Positions 1-8,516 of a stretch of 34,744 nucleotides of DNA are shown here, piece by piece. The translations under genes were made by a program, and so were the position numbers. This DNA is from Cloacimonetes bacterium UBA5210 (GTDB lineage Bacteria; Cloacimonadota; Cloacimonadia; Cloacimonadales; Cloacimonadaceae), in contig DHVK01000035.1 in the NCBI GenBank assembly GCA_002412625.1, forward strand, positions 1 through 34,744, in the 5' to 3' direction. Below the pieces are notes generated by a model that had not been told where the DNA came from, ran no database searches, and was given only the letters and a program-made list of their open reading frames with translations. Within the stretch, counting starts at the first letter, position 1. Each line of letters opens with the position of its first letter.

Positions 1-45
1 CCTAGTGGTTAACAGCCACCCGCTCTACCGCTGAGCTATTCCGGA
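1..45 (-). tRNA. tRNA-Asn (GUU), 5' portion only
   Basis: Read on the minus strand, the window edge holds the first 45 nt of a tRNA. The 7-nt acceptor strand TCCGGAA is followed by T8-A9, a D-arm beginning GCTC, and an anticodon arm GGTGG-CTGTTAA-CCACT. The anticodon is therefore GTT, for asparagine. The 3' half, with the T-arm and acceptor 3' strand, lies outside the window, so acceptor pairing cannot be checked. Confidence 0.9.
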
Positions 46-374
46 ACACCGTTTGCTCAAAATCTTGAGACGCGCTTTTTTTGTCAATACTTTTTTTTGT
101 TTCTGAGATTTGCTGCCAGCCGGATCTTGCAGCTTTGTAACCAGGTTGCTCAAGAAGTGCTGAAGCTGATATCAAGCTGTTATCTTCGAGTGAATACAGA
201 ATGATTTGGGCTTAAAATCAGAGTTAAATCGAGCTGAGGAGGAGATGGAGAGCTGAGGGATCCCGAGTGTTGCTCTTCCGATTTTCATTGACAAAAAGCT
301 GGAAGATATATCTTGTTACCGTTACGCATGATCTGCTTTAATGGCAGGTTCAATAATCTCTTACGGAGAAGATA
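46..374. other. Intergenic region between tRNA-Asn and the epimerase gene
   Basis: This stretch holds the tRNA promoter at its left end and a possible promoter for the downstream gene: TTGACA at 288-293 with TATCTT at 309-314. The spacer there is only 15 nt, so that promoter is weakly supported. A ribosome binding site (GGAG, about 366-369) precedes the ATG at 375. Apart from an A/G-rich patch near 235-260 I see nothing else. Confidence 0.5.
59..87 (-). promoter_or_regulatory. Sigma70-type promoter of tRNA-Asn
   Basis: On the minus strand a perfect TTGACA -35 (82-87) is followed by a 17-nt spacer and a GATTTT -10-like hexamer (59-64). Transcription would start near position 52, leaving a 5' leader of about 7 nt before the tRNA. 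The -10 is only a partial match, but the position and spacing fit a stable-RNA promoter. Confidence 0.55.
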
Positions 375-1334
375 ATGAAGATACTAATCACAGGTGGCGC
401 GGGCTTCATAGGGTCGCATTTGGCAGAACGTTTACTGGCCGAAGGGCATGAAGTTTACGCAATAGATAATCTTTCAACCGGCAGTTTGGACAATATTGCC
501 ACGTTTCGCAGCAATCCCAAATTCCATTTTTATACGGGCAGCATTTTGGATCGCGATTTGATGGACGAACTGATCTCCAACTGCAAACAGGTTTATCACT
601 TAGCGGCGGCTGTGGGGGTGAAGTACATCATCGAAAACCCGCTGCTTTCACTAAAAACAAACATCGTGGGCACGGATTATGTATTGGAACTGTGCAACAA
701 ATACAAGGCCAAAGCGCTGATCACTTCCACCAGCGAGATCTATGGCAAAAGCGAGAAAGTCCCGTTTTCGGAGCAGGATGACCGCCTTTTGGGCAGTACT
801 CACATCAGCCGCTGGGGCTATAGCTGTTCCAAGGCGATCGACGAGTTTATGGCGCTGGCTTTTTATCGGGAAAAGAAACTTCCGGTGGTGATCGTGCGCT
901 GTTTCAACACTGTGGGTCCGCGTCAGACCGGCCAATACGGCATGGTCGTGCCGAAATTCATCAAAGCCGCTCTGTTGGATCAACCGATTGTGGTTTACGG
1001 CAGCGGCAAGCAAACCCGCTGTTTTGCCGATGTTTCGGACGTAGTGGACGCATTTGTGCTCCTGATGAACACTCCCGAATGCGAAGGTGAGATATTCAAC
1101 GTGGGTAACACCGAATCCATCAGCATCGCCGATCTGGCAGAAAAGGTGAGAACCATGTGCAACAGTAAATCCAAGATCGAATATATGAGCTATGAAGCCG
1201 CATTTGAAGAAGGATTTGAGGATATGATGAACCGCATGCCGGATCTCAGCAAGATCCACGAAGCGATCGGTTATGAACCGAAATACTGTCTGGAAGACAT
1301 CATCAACCGCATGATTGACTATTATGAGAATTAG
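375..1334 (+). CDS. NAD-dependent epimerase/dehydratase (extended SDR), nucleotide-sugar type
   Basis: This is a 319-aa extended short-chain dehydrogenase/reductase. The N-terminal Rossmann signature GGAGFIGSH gives GxxGxxG at residues 7, 10 and 13. A Ser/Thr-rich catalytic strand ends in SEIYGKS, and the catalytic YxxxK appears as YSCSK. The RCFNTVGPRQ segment is typical of UDP-glucose 4-epimerase and UDP-glucuronate decarboxylase relatives. Family members interconvert NDP-sugars in the cytoplasm using bound NAD. The substrate cannot be assigned from sequence alone. The next two genes encode a polysaccharide-export SLBB protein and a sugar aminotransferase, so a role in surface glycan precursor synthesis is inferred. 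The ATG has a good SD (GGAG). The 3' end overlaps the next gene's start by 11 nt. Confidence 0.88.
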   Translation: MKILITGGAGFIGSHLAERLLAEGHEVYAIDNLSTGSLDNIATFRSNPKFHFYTGSILDRDLMDELISNCKQVYHLAAAVGVKYIIENPLLSLKTNIVGTDYVLELCNKYKAKALITSTSEIYGKSEKVPFSEQDDRLLGSTHISRWGYSCSKAIDEFMALAFYREKKLPVVIVRCFNTVGPRQTGQYGMVVPKFIKAALLDQPIVVYGSGKQTRCFADVSDVVDAFVLLMNTPECEGEIFNVGNTESISIADLAEKVRTMCNSKSKIEYMSYEAAFEEGFEDMMNRMPDLSKIHEAIGYEPKYCLEDIINRMIDYYEN

Positions 1335-2700
1335 ACTTGCAATTTTATCCCTGCTATTGGTTTGGGTCGCGCTCTGCCCCGCCCAGCTGAACTTGAAACC
1401 GGATATGGTTTATATCACTGTCGGCATCAGCGGCTATGTGGATAACCCCGGCAACTACAAGCTGCTCCCGGTGGATCGGCTATCGGACGCTGTGGCGCAG
1501 ACAAAATTGGCAGAAGAGCTCAAACAGCTGGCAGAGCTTCCCGGTTCCACAGAAATGGATGCCAAAAAGCTGAACCCCATCCCCGTACTGCGTGAAGAAG
1601 GCCAGATGTTCCCGAATTTTCCTGCCTATCAAAGCATGCGGGATGTGCGGTTGATCCGGAATGGCAACGAAACCAGCTACGATCTTTTGGCCTTTTTCCG
1701 CACCGGAGACCAAAGTCAGAACCCCTTTTTGCGGGATTCTGATCAGATTCATATCCCACTGATCAAAGAAAACATCAGCGTAAACGGCAGCGTGGGCTTT
1801 CCCGGCGACATGGAATACCGGGAAGGCGATACAGTGCGCAAAGTGATTGATCTGGCATTGGGTACTCTCCCCGGGGCGGATCTCTCTGCCGTGCGCCACA
1901 GCATTTACGATCCCGCTGCTAAAACCTTTACCTTCCGCACCTTAGATATGATTGCCAACCCCGAATTGTGGGACATCCGGATTCAACCGGGAGACCGGCT
2001 GATGGTGCCATACGACGCTCAATACCGCAATAAAATCGCGATTTCGGTGTCCGGAGAACTCCAGCGCGCCGGAGAATATACCGTTCCGGAAAACACCAGC
2101 CTGTGGGAGATTATCCAAATGGCAGGCGGAATCAGCAATGAAGCTGATATCAGCAACGCCGTGATCCTGAATAAGCTCTTCAATATGGAGCCGGATCCGG
2201 AGTTTGAGCGCATCAGAATGCGCAGCATGGCAGAGCTCACCCCGCTGGAGTATTCATATCTGCGGATCAAGCTGCGCCAGGCCAAAGGCAGATATTCGGT
2301 CGATTTCAAGAAGCTTTTTGCCAGCGAAGGGCGGGAAGGCGATATCCGCTTGAAGAACGGTGACTTTGTTTACATCCCCCAAAAGCTGGACATGGTGTGG
2401 GTCAGCGGCCAGGTGAAACGTCCCGGACTGGTTCCCTATCAAGAAGGCAAGAGCTGGAAATACTATGTGGATCAGACCGGTGGCTATACCAGCAACCGTA
2501 ACCGCTTTGGCACCAGAATCCTGCGGGCGAACAGCGGAAACTGGGTAAAAGCGAGTTCCAAAGTGGAACTGCGCCCCGGCGACATGGTCTTTATCCCGGA
2601 TCGTCAGGACCGTCATTTCTGGACCGACGTGAAAGACATTATAGGCGTAACTGCCTCTGCCATTACAATCTTAATCGGGGTTAATACCCTCACCAAATAA
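1324..2700 (+). CDS. SLBB-domain polysaccharide export protein, exported
   Basis: This gene encodes about 458 aa. An N-terminal signal peptide (MRIRLAIL then a hydrophobic stretch ending near CPAQ) directs export. At least four SLBB/soluble-ligand-binding-like units follow, recognisable as repeated 'V-x-G-x-V-x-x-P-G-x-Y' phrases (ISGYVDNPG, VNGSVGFPG, VSGELQRAG, VSGQVKRPG). A hydrophobic segment lies near the C-terminus (IIGVTASAITILIG). SLBB proteins of the Wza/BexD type form or line the outer-membrane channel for capsule or exopolysaccharide. The classic Poly_export N-domain is not obvious, so this is a divergent member. I chose ATG 1324, which overlaps the epimerase stop by 11 nt, over an upstream TTG at 1315 because it gives a compact signal peptide. 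The overlap suggests co-transcription with the epimerase. Confidence 0.75.
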   Translation: MRIRLAILSLLLVWVALCPAQLNLKPDMVYITVGISGYVDNPGNYKLLPVDRLSDAVAQTKLAEELKQLAELPGSTEMDAKKLNPIPVLREEGQMFPNFPAYQSMRDVRLIRNGNETSYDLLAFFRTGDQSQNPFLRDSDQIHIPLIKENISVNGSVGFPGDMEYREGDTVRKVIDLALGTLPGADLSAVRHSIYDPAAKTFTFRTLDMIANPELWDIRIQPGDRLMVPYDAQYRNKIAISVSGELQRAGEYTVPENTSLWEIIQMAGGISNEADISNAVILNKLFNMEPDPEFERIRMRSMAELTPLEYSYLRIKLRQAKGRYSVDFKKLFASEGREGDIRLKNGDFVYIPQKLDMVWVSGQVKRPGLVPYQEGKSWKYYVDQTGGYTSNRNRFGTRILRANSGNWVKASSKVELRPGDMVFIPDRQDRHFWTDVKDIIGVTASAITILIGVNTLTK

Positions 2701-2714
2701 GGAGTTTAATACAG

Positions 2715-3818
2715 ATGAAAGTACAGATGTTGGATTTACATGCCCAATATGAGGCGCTGATGCCGGCGATTCGCGAACAGCTTGACCGGGTCTTTACCGA
2801 CCATCACTATATCATGGGCGCTCAGGTGAAACAGTTTGAAGAGCGCATGCAGGATTATCTGGGCATCAAACACGCAATCGGCTGCGCCAACGGCACGGAC
2901 GCTCTGGTGCTGGCAGTAAAAGCTCTGGGAATCGGCGTAGGCGACGAAGTAATCACCACTCCGTTCACATTCTTTGCTACCGCTTCTTCGATCTGGCGCA
3001 ATCACGCCAAACCGGTGTTTGTCGATATCGATCCCGATACTTTCAACCTTGACCCCGCCAAGATCGAAGCCGCCATCACGGAAAAGACCAAAGCCATCAT
3101 GCCGGTGCACCTTTTTGGCCAATGCTGCAATATGGACGCCATCATGCAGATCGCCAAGAAACACAATCTGAGAGTGATCGAAGATAATGCCCAGGGCATC
3201 GGTTCCACCTGGAACGGCAAAATGAGCTGCTCCTTCGGAGATATCGGTACACTATCCTTTTTCCCCAGCAAAAACCTGGGCGCGATGGGCGACGCCGGAA
3301 TGTGCCTGACCAATGATGACGAGCTGGCAGCGGGGCTGAGACAGCTGCGTGTGCATGGCGAAAACCCCAAGTATTATCACCAGTGGGTGGGCATGAACAG
3401 CCGTCTGGACACTCTGCAAGCCGCAGTGCTATTGGTGAAACTGGAAGCCCTCGCCGGCTGGAGCCAGGCTCGCCGCGCCAATGCCGCATTCTATGATAAC
3501 GAACTGAAGGGCATCGCCGGGCTCAAGACTCCGAAGATCGCTCCCCAGGCTGTAACTATTTACAATCAATATACTTTGGTAACCGAGCAGCGCGATCAGC
3601 TGATGGCGCATCTGCAAAAGAAAGACATCGGTTGCGCGGTGTACTATCCGCTGCCGCTGCACATTCAACAGTGTTTCAGCGAGCTTGGATATCAGAACGG
3701 CGACCTTCCGATCGCCGAGAAAATGGCGACTCAGGTGCTCTCGATCCCGATCTACCCCGAACTGACCGACGAAATGAAGCAGTATGTGGTGGCAAGCATC
3801 CGCGAGTTCTTCAACTAA
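2715..3818 (+). CDS. DegT/DnrJ/EryC1/StrS-family sugar aminotransferase
   Basis: This is a 367-aa, PLP-dependent fold-type I aminotransferase of the sugar-nucleotide class. Visible landmarks are GCANGTDAL (residues 56-64, cofactor phosphate region), TPFTFFATA (82-90), the EDNAQGIG segment (156-163) with the Asp that contacts the PLP ring nitrogen, and the Schiff-base lysine K186 in FFPSKNLGAMGDAG. The length matches the family (about 360-390 aa). These enzymes transfer an amino group, usually from glutamate, to a keto-sugar nucleotide in the cytoplasm. Together with the epimerase and SLBB genes it suggests an amino-sugar in a surface polysaccharide. The ATG follows an AAGGAG-type RBS, 14 nt after the previous stop. 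Confidence 0.88.
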   Translation: MKVQMLDLHAQYEALMPAIREQLDRVFTDHHYIMGAQVKQFEERMQDYLGIKHAIGCANGTDALVLAVKALGIGVGDEVITTPFTFFATASSIWRNHAKPVFVDIDPDTFNLDPAKIEAAITEKTKAIMPVHLFGQCCNMDAIMQIAKKHNLRVIEDNAQGIGSTWNGKMSCSFGDIGTLSFFPSKNLGAMGDAGMCLTNDDELAAGLRQLRVHGENPKYYHQWVGMNSRLDTLQAAVLLVKLEALAGWSQARRANAAFYDNELKGIAGLKTPKIAPQAVTIYNQYTLVTEQRDQLMAHLQKKDIGCAVYYPLPLHIQQCFSELGYQNGDLPIAEKMATQVLSIPIYPELTDEMKQYVVASIREFFN

Positions 3819-3832
3819 GATAAGGAGATAAT

Positions 3833-4618
3833 GTGCGCTTTATAGTTTGCATCAAACAAGTTCCGAATACCACCGAGATCAAGATTGATCCCCAGACCAA
3901 TACTTTGGTGCGCGAGGGCGTGGAAAGCATCCTGAATCCCTTTGATGCCTACGCCGTGGAAGAAGCGGTGCGGTTGAAAGAAGCGCATGGCGGAAGCGTG
4001 GTGGCGATCAGCATGGGGCCAAACCAGGTGGAAAGCACTCTGCGGGAAGCGGTTTCCCTGGGCGTGGATGAGATCATCCTGCTCTCGGATCGCAAGTTTG
4101 CCGGTGCCGATACCTGGGCCACCAGCTACACCCTGGCCGCGGCGATCAAGCGCTTGGGAGAATATACCCTGATCCTCACCGGACAGCAGGCCATTGATGG
4201 CGATACTGCCCAGGTGGGCCCCGGCATCGCGGCGCATCTGGATATTCCGCAGACCTGCTTTGTGCGCAAAGTGGAAAGCCTGGAAAAAGGCAAAGTGCGC
4301 GTGCAACGCTTGATGGAAGACGGCTTTGACACCGTGCAGATGTGCACTCCGGCGCTGATCAGCGTGGTGAAAGAGATCAATACCCCCCGCCTGCCCTCAT
4401 TGCGCGGCAAACGCAATGCCAAAAGCGTGGAAATGACGGTCTGGAACGCGGATGAACTGGGTTTGGACGAGAAATATATCGGACTGAACGGCTCACCCAC
4501 TCAGGTGGTGAACATCTTCAGCCCAAAACATGATAAACAGGTGGAAAAGTTTGATGGCGACAGCGATCAGGCTGTTGAACTGATCATCCGGCGCCTGGAT
4601 CAGTTCACAAAGAGATAA
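3833..4618 (+). CDS. etfB: Electron transfer flavoprotein, beta subunit
   Basis: This 261-aa protein is full length for EtfB. It begins MRFIVCIKQVP and carries the family's nucleotide-binding stretch GQQAIDGDTAQVGP (about 117-130) followed by the beta-subunit hydrophobic pattern. EtfB pairs with EtfA to carry electrons from acyl-CoA and related dehydrogenases, or to bifurcate them. The start is GTG at 3833 behind AAGGAG; an ATG two bases upstream is out of frame. No etfA is adjacent or anywhere in the window, which is unusual because the two are normally neighbours. The position between a sugar aminotransferase and lgt gives no functional context. EtfA may be encoded elsewhere, or this may be an unpaired paralogue. 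Confidence 0.88.
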   Translation: MRFIVCIKQVPNTTEIKIDPQTNTLVREGVESILNPFDAYAVEEAVRLKEAHGGSVVAISMGPNQVESTLREAVSLGVDEIILLSDRKFAGADTWATSYTLAAAIKRLGEYTLILTGQQAIDGDTAQVGPGIAAHLDIPQTCFVRKVESLEKGKVRVQRLMEDGFDTVQMCTPALISVVKEINTPRLPSLRGKRNAKSVEMTVWNADELGLDEKYIGLNGSPTQVVNIFSPKHDKQVEKFDGDSDQAVELIIRRLDQFTKR

Positions 4619-4620
4619 GC

Positions 4621-5427
4621 ATGCTGAGATTTCCGAATATAAGTCCCGAGATTGCAAGCTTCTCCCTTTTGGGTTTGGATCTGCACATCCGCTGGTACGG
4701 TTTGTTTTATGTACTCAGCTTCATCGCCGCCTATTTCTTGTATAAACCGCTGCTCAAACGCCGCGGCATCAAGCTGGATCGCGAACAATATGAATCTGTG
4801 ATCTTCTACGTGATGCTGGGCGTAATCCTGGGCGGCAGAATGGGCTATGTGCTGTTTTACAATTTCGTACATTACCTGACCCACCCCCTGGCCGTCTTTG
4901 CGGTTTGGGAAGGCGGCATGAGCTTCCACGGCGGTGCCCTGGGCGTGATCGCAGCCGGGCTCTTCTTTTGCAAAAGACACAAACTCTCGTTTTACACCAT
5001 GGCCGATGCCGCTACTCCGCTGGTGGCAATCGGGCTGGGGCTGGGACGCCTGGGAAACTTCATCAATGCCGAACTCTGGGGCAAGGTGACCACTCTGCCC
5101 TGGGGCATGATCTTTCCCGGAGGCGGGGAATTGCCCCGGCATCCCACTCAATTGTATGAAATGCTGACCGAAGGAGTGATCCTGGGGCTGCTTTCATGGT
5201 ATCTTCTGGGCAAAAAGCTGAAAGAAGGATTTGTGTTTTGGACCTTCATCGGCGGCTACGGCATCATGCGCTTCCTCATCGAGTTTGTGCGCGTGCCGGA
5301 TGATATCAGTTTTTATGAGGATTTTGGCTTCATCTTTGGTATAATGAGTATCGGTCAGTTCCTTTCCATGCTGATGGTTTTTGCCGCTGGCATCGGATAT
5401 TGGATGATCTACAGGAGAAAACAGTGA
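4621..5427 (+). CDS. lgt: Phosphatidylglycerol-prolipoprotein diacylglyceryl transferase
   Basis: This is a 268-aa polytopic inner-membrane enzyme that attaches diacylglycerol to the lipobox cysteine of prolipoproteins, the first step of lipoprotein maturation. The Lgt signature GRLGNFINAELWG is at residues 142-154, the conserved GGMSFHGG at 98-105, and RHPTQLYE follows. The N-terminal HIRWYGLFY is typical, as are several membrane helices and the length. It starts 3 nt after the etfB stop, implying co-transcription. The next gene encodes a lipoprotein with a clear lipobox, a natural Lgt substrate, and overlaps the lgt stop. Confidence 0.95.
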   Translation: MLRFPNISPEIASFSLLGLDLHIRWYGLFYVLSFIAAYFLYKPLLKRRGIKLDREQYESVIFYVMLGVILGGRMGYVLFYNFVHYLTHPLAVFAVWEGGMSFHGGALGVIAAGLFFCKRHKLSFYTMADAATPLVAIGLGLGRLGNFINAELWGKVTTLPWGMIFPGGGELPRHPTQLYEMLTEGVILGLLSWYLLGKKLKEGFVFWTFIGGYGIMRFLIEFVRVPDDISFYEDFGFIFGIMSIGQFLSMLMVFAAGIGYWMIYRRKQ

Positions 5428-6140
5428 AGCTTTTCATGAAACTGTCCATGCTGTTGCTGCTGGCACTGCTTGCCGGCTGCGGCGGAAATCTGCGCCTCAG
5501 TGAAGAGGCAAAACTGAAGCAAGAGCTGCGGAAGTTTGAGAACTTCTCCGGCAGCGGGATCGTGGAGCTATCTGCCTTTGGATTCAGCCTGCGCAAGCCC
5601 TTTGCCGTTGCCAAGAGTATCGATCAGATGCGGCTGGACGTGGTGGAAGGCGGGCTCTTCGGAGCTTCCGGATCACCCCTGATCTCGATGTACTTCGGGG
5701 AATATCTCGCGCTCAAATCCACCCTCATGCCCGCGCTGGAAGCACTGAACATGGCCGACAAACTGCCCGGTAAGCCCAACGCGCTCTTCAATACAGCGGA
5801 CTATGTGTTCGCCCATTACGGCCAGGAAATCATCCAGCACAAAGCAGTTGTACGCGATAGCCTGCACATCACATTTCGCAAAAACTATCAATTGGAATCC
5901 ATCGTGGATAATCAATCCGGGATTCGCATAGACACCAAATACACCGGCGCCGGCGATCTGGATGAACTGAACGTGCGCACAAATAAAGGCATCTCTGCCA
6001 AGCTTATCTTTGATATGGTGGATTATAACAGCCCGCAAATCACTCCCCTGCCCAAACCGGAGCCGGGTAACGACAGCTTTATGGATATCCTCCGGCAAGG
6101 TGGAATGATGAATATCTTCAAAGGATTTATGGGGAACTAA
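5424..6140 (+). CDS. Lipoprotein of unknown function, weakly LolA/LolB-like
   Basis: This gene encodes about 238 aa. A lipoprotein signal peptide ends in the lipobox LLAGC, with Cys at residue 19. The mature part begins GGNLRLSEEAKLKQEL and contains a stretch, FSGSGIVELSAFGFSLRKPF, resembling the opening strands of the LolA/LolB half-barrel fold. That resemblance is weak. The start is chosen as GTG 5424, which overlaps the lgt stop and has AGGAG 6-7 nt upstream; an in-frame ATG at 5436 is the alternative. The next gene, purB, starts directly after its stop. A role in lipoprotein or outer-membrane biogenesis is only suggested by the lgt neighbour and the fold hint. Confidence 0.65.
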   Translation: MKLFMKLSMLLLLALLAGCGGNLRLSEEAKLKQELRKFENFSGSGIVELSAFGFSLRKPFAVAKSIDQMRLDVVEGGLFGASGSPLISMYFGEYLALKSTLMPALEALNMADKLPGKPNALFNTADYVFAHYGQEIIQHKAVVRDSLHITFRKNYQLESIVDNQSGIRIDTKYTGAGDLDELNVRTNKGISAKLIFDMVDYNSPQITPLPKPEPGNDSFMDILRQGGMMNIFKGFMGN

Positions 6141-7436
6141 ATGATTGCACGCTACACTTTGCCCGAAATGGACCGCATCTGGACGACTGAAAACCGCTAT
6201 CGCTGCTGGCTGGAAGTAGAACTCGCCGCCGCAAAAGCAATGCACGAACTGGGCATGATCCCCAATGCTGATTATGAAGAAATCTGTAATAAAGCGGATT
6301 TTGATTCCGATCGCATCGCTGAAATCGAAGAAAGCACCCGCCACGACGTGATCGCCTTTCTCACCAATGTTGCAGAATATGTTGGCCCCGCCTCACGCTG
6401 GATCCACTACGGCATGACCTCCAGCGATGTATTGGATACCGCCACCGCGCTGCAGATGAAGCAAGCCGGCGAACTGATCCTCTCTCAGCTCCACCGCCTG
6501 GCAGAAAACCTGAAACTGAAAGCCCGCGAGCACAAACACACCCTCTGCATGGGCAGAAGCCACGGGATTCACGCCGAGCCGACCTCTTTTGGGCTGAAAT
6601 TTGCCCTCTGGTACGATGAAACCATGCGCAACGTCAAGCGCCTGGAAGATTCCATCGAGATCATCAGCGTGGGCCAGATCTCCGGCGCAGTGGGCAACTA
6701 CGCGCATCTGGACCCCCAGGTGGAAGAGCTCGCCTGCAAACATCTGGAACTGGCCTCGGTAAACGTCTCCACTCAGGTGATTCAACGCGATCGCCATGCC
6801 CAATTCCTCTTCACAATCGCCCAGATCGGCAGCACGTTGGAAAAGATCGCCATGGAAATCCGCCATCTGCAACGCACCGAAGTGCGCGAAGCGGAAGAGA
6901 ACTTCAGCAAAGGCCAAAAAGGCAGCTCTGCCATGCCTCATAAGCGCAACCCCATCCTCAGTGAACAACTTTGTGGCCTCGCCCGCATCCTGCGCTCAAA
7001 CTCCGATGCGGCGCTGGAAAACAACGCGCTGTGGCACGAACGCGATATCTCGCACTCCAGCGTGGAGCGCGTGATTTTGCCCGATAGCTGCATCCTGATC
7101 CACTATATGCTGGTAAAGTGCAGCGCCATGATCGAGACTTTGGCAGTATATCCCGAAAACATGATGAAAAACATCGAACTCACCGGAGGCCTGGTCTTTT
7201 CTCAAGCCCTATTACTGCACCTCGCAAACAGCGGCATGAGCCGCGAAAATGCCTATGCCCTGGTGCAAACAGAGGCCATGAAATCCATAAACGAAGGAGC
7301 AGACTTCAAAAACCTGATCCTTTCCAACAGCGATATCCGCGATGCCTTGGGCAAAGACGCAATCCAGACTATCTTTTCTTATGAACGGTATCTGAAAAAC
7401 GTGGATCACATCTTGCGCCGCTGTGGCATCATCTAA
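6141..7436 (+). CDS. purB: Adenylosuccinate lyase
   Basis: This is a 431-aa, full-length member of the fumarase/aspartase superfamily. The signature loop GSSAMPHKRNP is at residues 261-271. TSSD (93-96) and GRSHGIHAEPT (138-148) supply conserved substrate-binding and catalytic residues. The N-terminal MIARYTLPEMDRIWT is typical of PurB rather than argininosuccinate lyase. The enzyme acts twice in purine synthesis, on SAICAR and on adenylosuccinate, releasing fumarate. Its ATG immediately follows the stop of the upstream lipoprotein gene. purE, another purine gene, lies on the other strand at 20336-20785, so the purine genes here are scattered. Confidence 0.95.
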   Translation: MIARYTLPEMDRIWTTENRYRCWLEVELAAAKAMHELGMIPNADYEEICNKADFDSDRIAEIEESTRHDVIAFLTNVAEYVGPASRWIHYGMTSSDVLDTATALQMKQAGELILSQLHRLAENLKLKAREHKHTLCMGRSHGIHAEPTSFGLKFALWYDETMRNVKRLEDSIEIISVGQISGAVGNYAHLDPQVEELACKHLELASVNVSTQVIQRDRHAQFLFTIAQIGSTLEKIAMEIRHLQRTEVREAEENFSKGQKGSSAMPHKRNPILSEQLCGLARILRSNSDAALENNALWHERDISHSSVERVILPDSCILIHYMLVKCSAMIETLAVYPENMMKNIELTGGLVFSQALLLHLANSGMSRENAYALVQTEAMKSINEGADFKNLILSNSDIRDALGKDAIQTIFSYERYLKNVDHILRRCGII

Positions 7437-7451
7437 ACAAAGGAGACTGAT

Positions 7452-7892
7452 ATGAAACATATCCTCTTGATAATCATCGCTCTATGCCTGGTTTTGCCGG
7501 TGTTTGCCCAAGCGGCAGACCGCATCACAGGCGTCTGGTACAACGGAGAAAAAAGTAGTAAGATTGAAATCAGCAAGCTGGAAGACGGTAGCTTCGTGGG
7601 CAAAATCGTCTGGCTGCGTGAACCTAATGACGACAAAGGCAAACCAAAATTGGACGCCAAAAACCCCGATGACAAACTGGCAAAACGCCCCCTGATCGAT
7701 CTACAGGTGCTTTCCGGCCTGGAATATGACGGTAAAAGCAAATACAGCGGCGGCAAGATCTACGACCCCAAAAGCGGAAAGACCTACTCCGCCAAAGCTG
7801 AAATGCTGAACAACAACACCATCTCCCTGCGGGGCTTCATCGGCATCGCCCTCGCCGGCAGAACCGATACCTGGATCCGCACCACGAAATGA
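7452..7892 (+). CDS. DUF2147 domain-containing exported protein
   Basis: This 146-aa protein has a clean signal peptide (MKHILLIIIALCLVLPVFAQA) followed by a compact beta-rich domain: ITGVWYNGEKSSKIEISK, then GKIVWLREP, KIYDPKSGKTYSAK and LRGFIGIALAGRTDTWIR. These phrases match the DUF2147 family, small periplasmic or secreted proteins of unknown function. AAAGGAG lies 7 nt before the ATG. It overlaps the next gene by 4 nt (ATGA), so the two are probably translationally coupled. Confidence 0.8.
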   Translation: MKHILLIIIALCLVLPVFAQAADRITGVWYNGEKSSKIEISKLEDGSFVGKIVWLREPNDDKGKPKLDAKNPDDKLAKRPLIDLQVLSGLEYDGKSKYSGGKIYDPKSGKTYSAKAEMLNNNTISLRGFIGIALAGRTDTWIRTTK

Positions 7893-8479
7893 ACAAATAC
7901 CTCATCAGCGAGGTTACCGTCCTGCGGCAAATCAAAAGCCTGCAGCATCGGGCACAGATCATTCCGCTGGTGCTATTCGGCATCTTATTTTGGTGTAGCT
8001 TGGTTTTTCCCCGGCCGCTGGTGTTTCAGATCCTCAGCGTGCTCAGCATCGGTTGGTACTTCGGCATAGCCAGCAGCTATCGCTTACGCCAGAAGATAGT
8101 ACAGCCGGATGAAGTTAGCGTCTATTGCCCGGTCTCCGGAAAGATCAACAGCATCAAAGTATCCGAAGGTATCCGCCAAATCACCATTCATAAAGGCTAT
8201 CTGGATCCGGTGGAATTGCGCTGCCCCAAAACAGGTTGCTATTGGGATGGCGACGACCTGCTGCTGGATAAACCGCGCTTGCGCTTCAGCTTCGATGCCC
8301 ACCGCCTGATCCGCATCCCGGAAGCAGAAATGAAAAGCGGGCAGGTGATCGCCCTGATCCCCGGAACAGCCGTCTGCAACATCCGCCTCCCGGAACATAT
8401 CCCCACCTTGGCAAAAGTAAACTCAGATTGCGAGGCTGGCGAAAGCAGAGTTACACTGCCCGAAACAGCTTTGGATTAA
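7889..8479 (+). CDS. Membrane protein resembling phosphatidylserine decarboxylase, pyruvoyl Ser apparently replaced
   Basis: This 196-aa protein has a hydrophobic hairpin at about residues 24-63. The soluble part follows the order of short-type phosphatidylserine decarboxylases. VYCPVSGKINSI matches the family's 'SPADGKV' phrase. The C-terminal SGQVIALIPGTAVCNIRLPE, then AGES, matches 'GxxIGxIrFGSrVxVyLP...AGEsV'. In real Psd enzymes the Gly-Ser there self-cleaves to give the pyruvoyl cofactor. Here it reads Gly-Thr, and the central Asp-His motif is not evident. Inference: a Psd-derived protein that may have lost decarboxylase activity or uses different chemistry. The family assignment rests on motif order only. 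The ATG overlaps the DUF2147 stop. Confidence 0.5.
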   Translation: MNKYLISEVTVLRQIKSLQHRAQIIPLVLFGILFWCSLVFPRPLVFQILSVLSIGWYFGIASSYRLRQKIVQPDEVSVYCPVSGKINSIKVSEGIRQITIHKGYLDPVELRCPKTGCYWDGDDLLLDKPRLRFSFDAHRLIRIPEAEMKSGQVIALIPGTAVCNIRLPEHIPTLAKVNSDCEAGESRVTLPETALD

Positions 8480-8516
8480 ACCAGCACGAAATAATTCTTA
8501 TCAGTAGGAGTCTATT

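Noticed and set aside
1315..1323. TTG 1315 as start of the SLBB protein
   Set aside because: It adds only three residues before a normal Met start and has no better SD; ATG 1324 gives a standard signal peptide.
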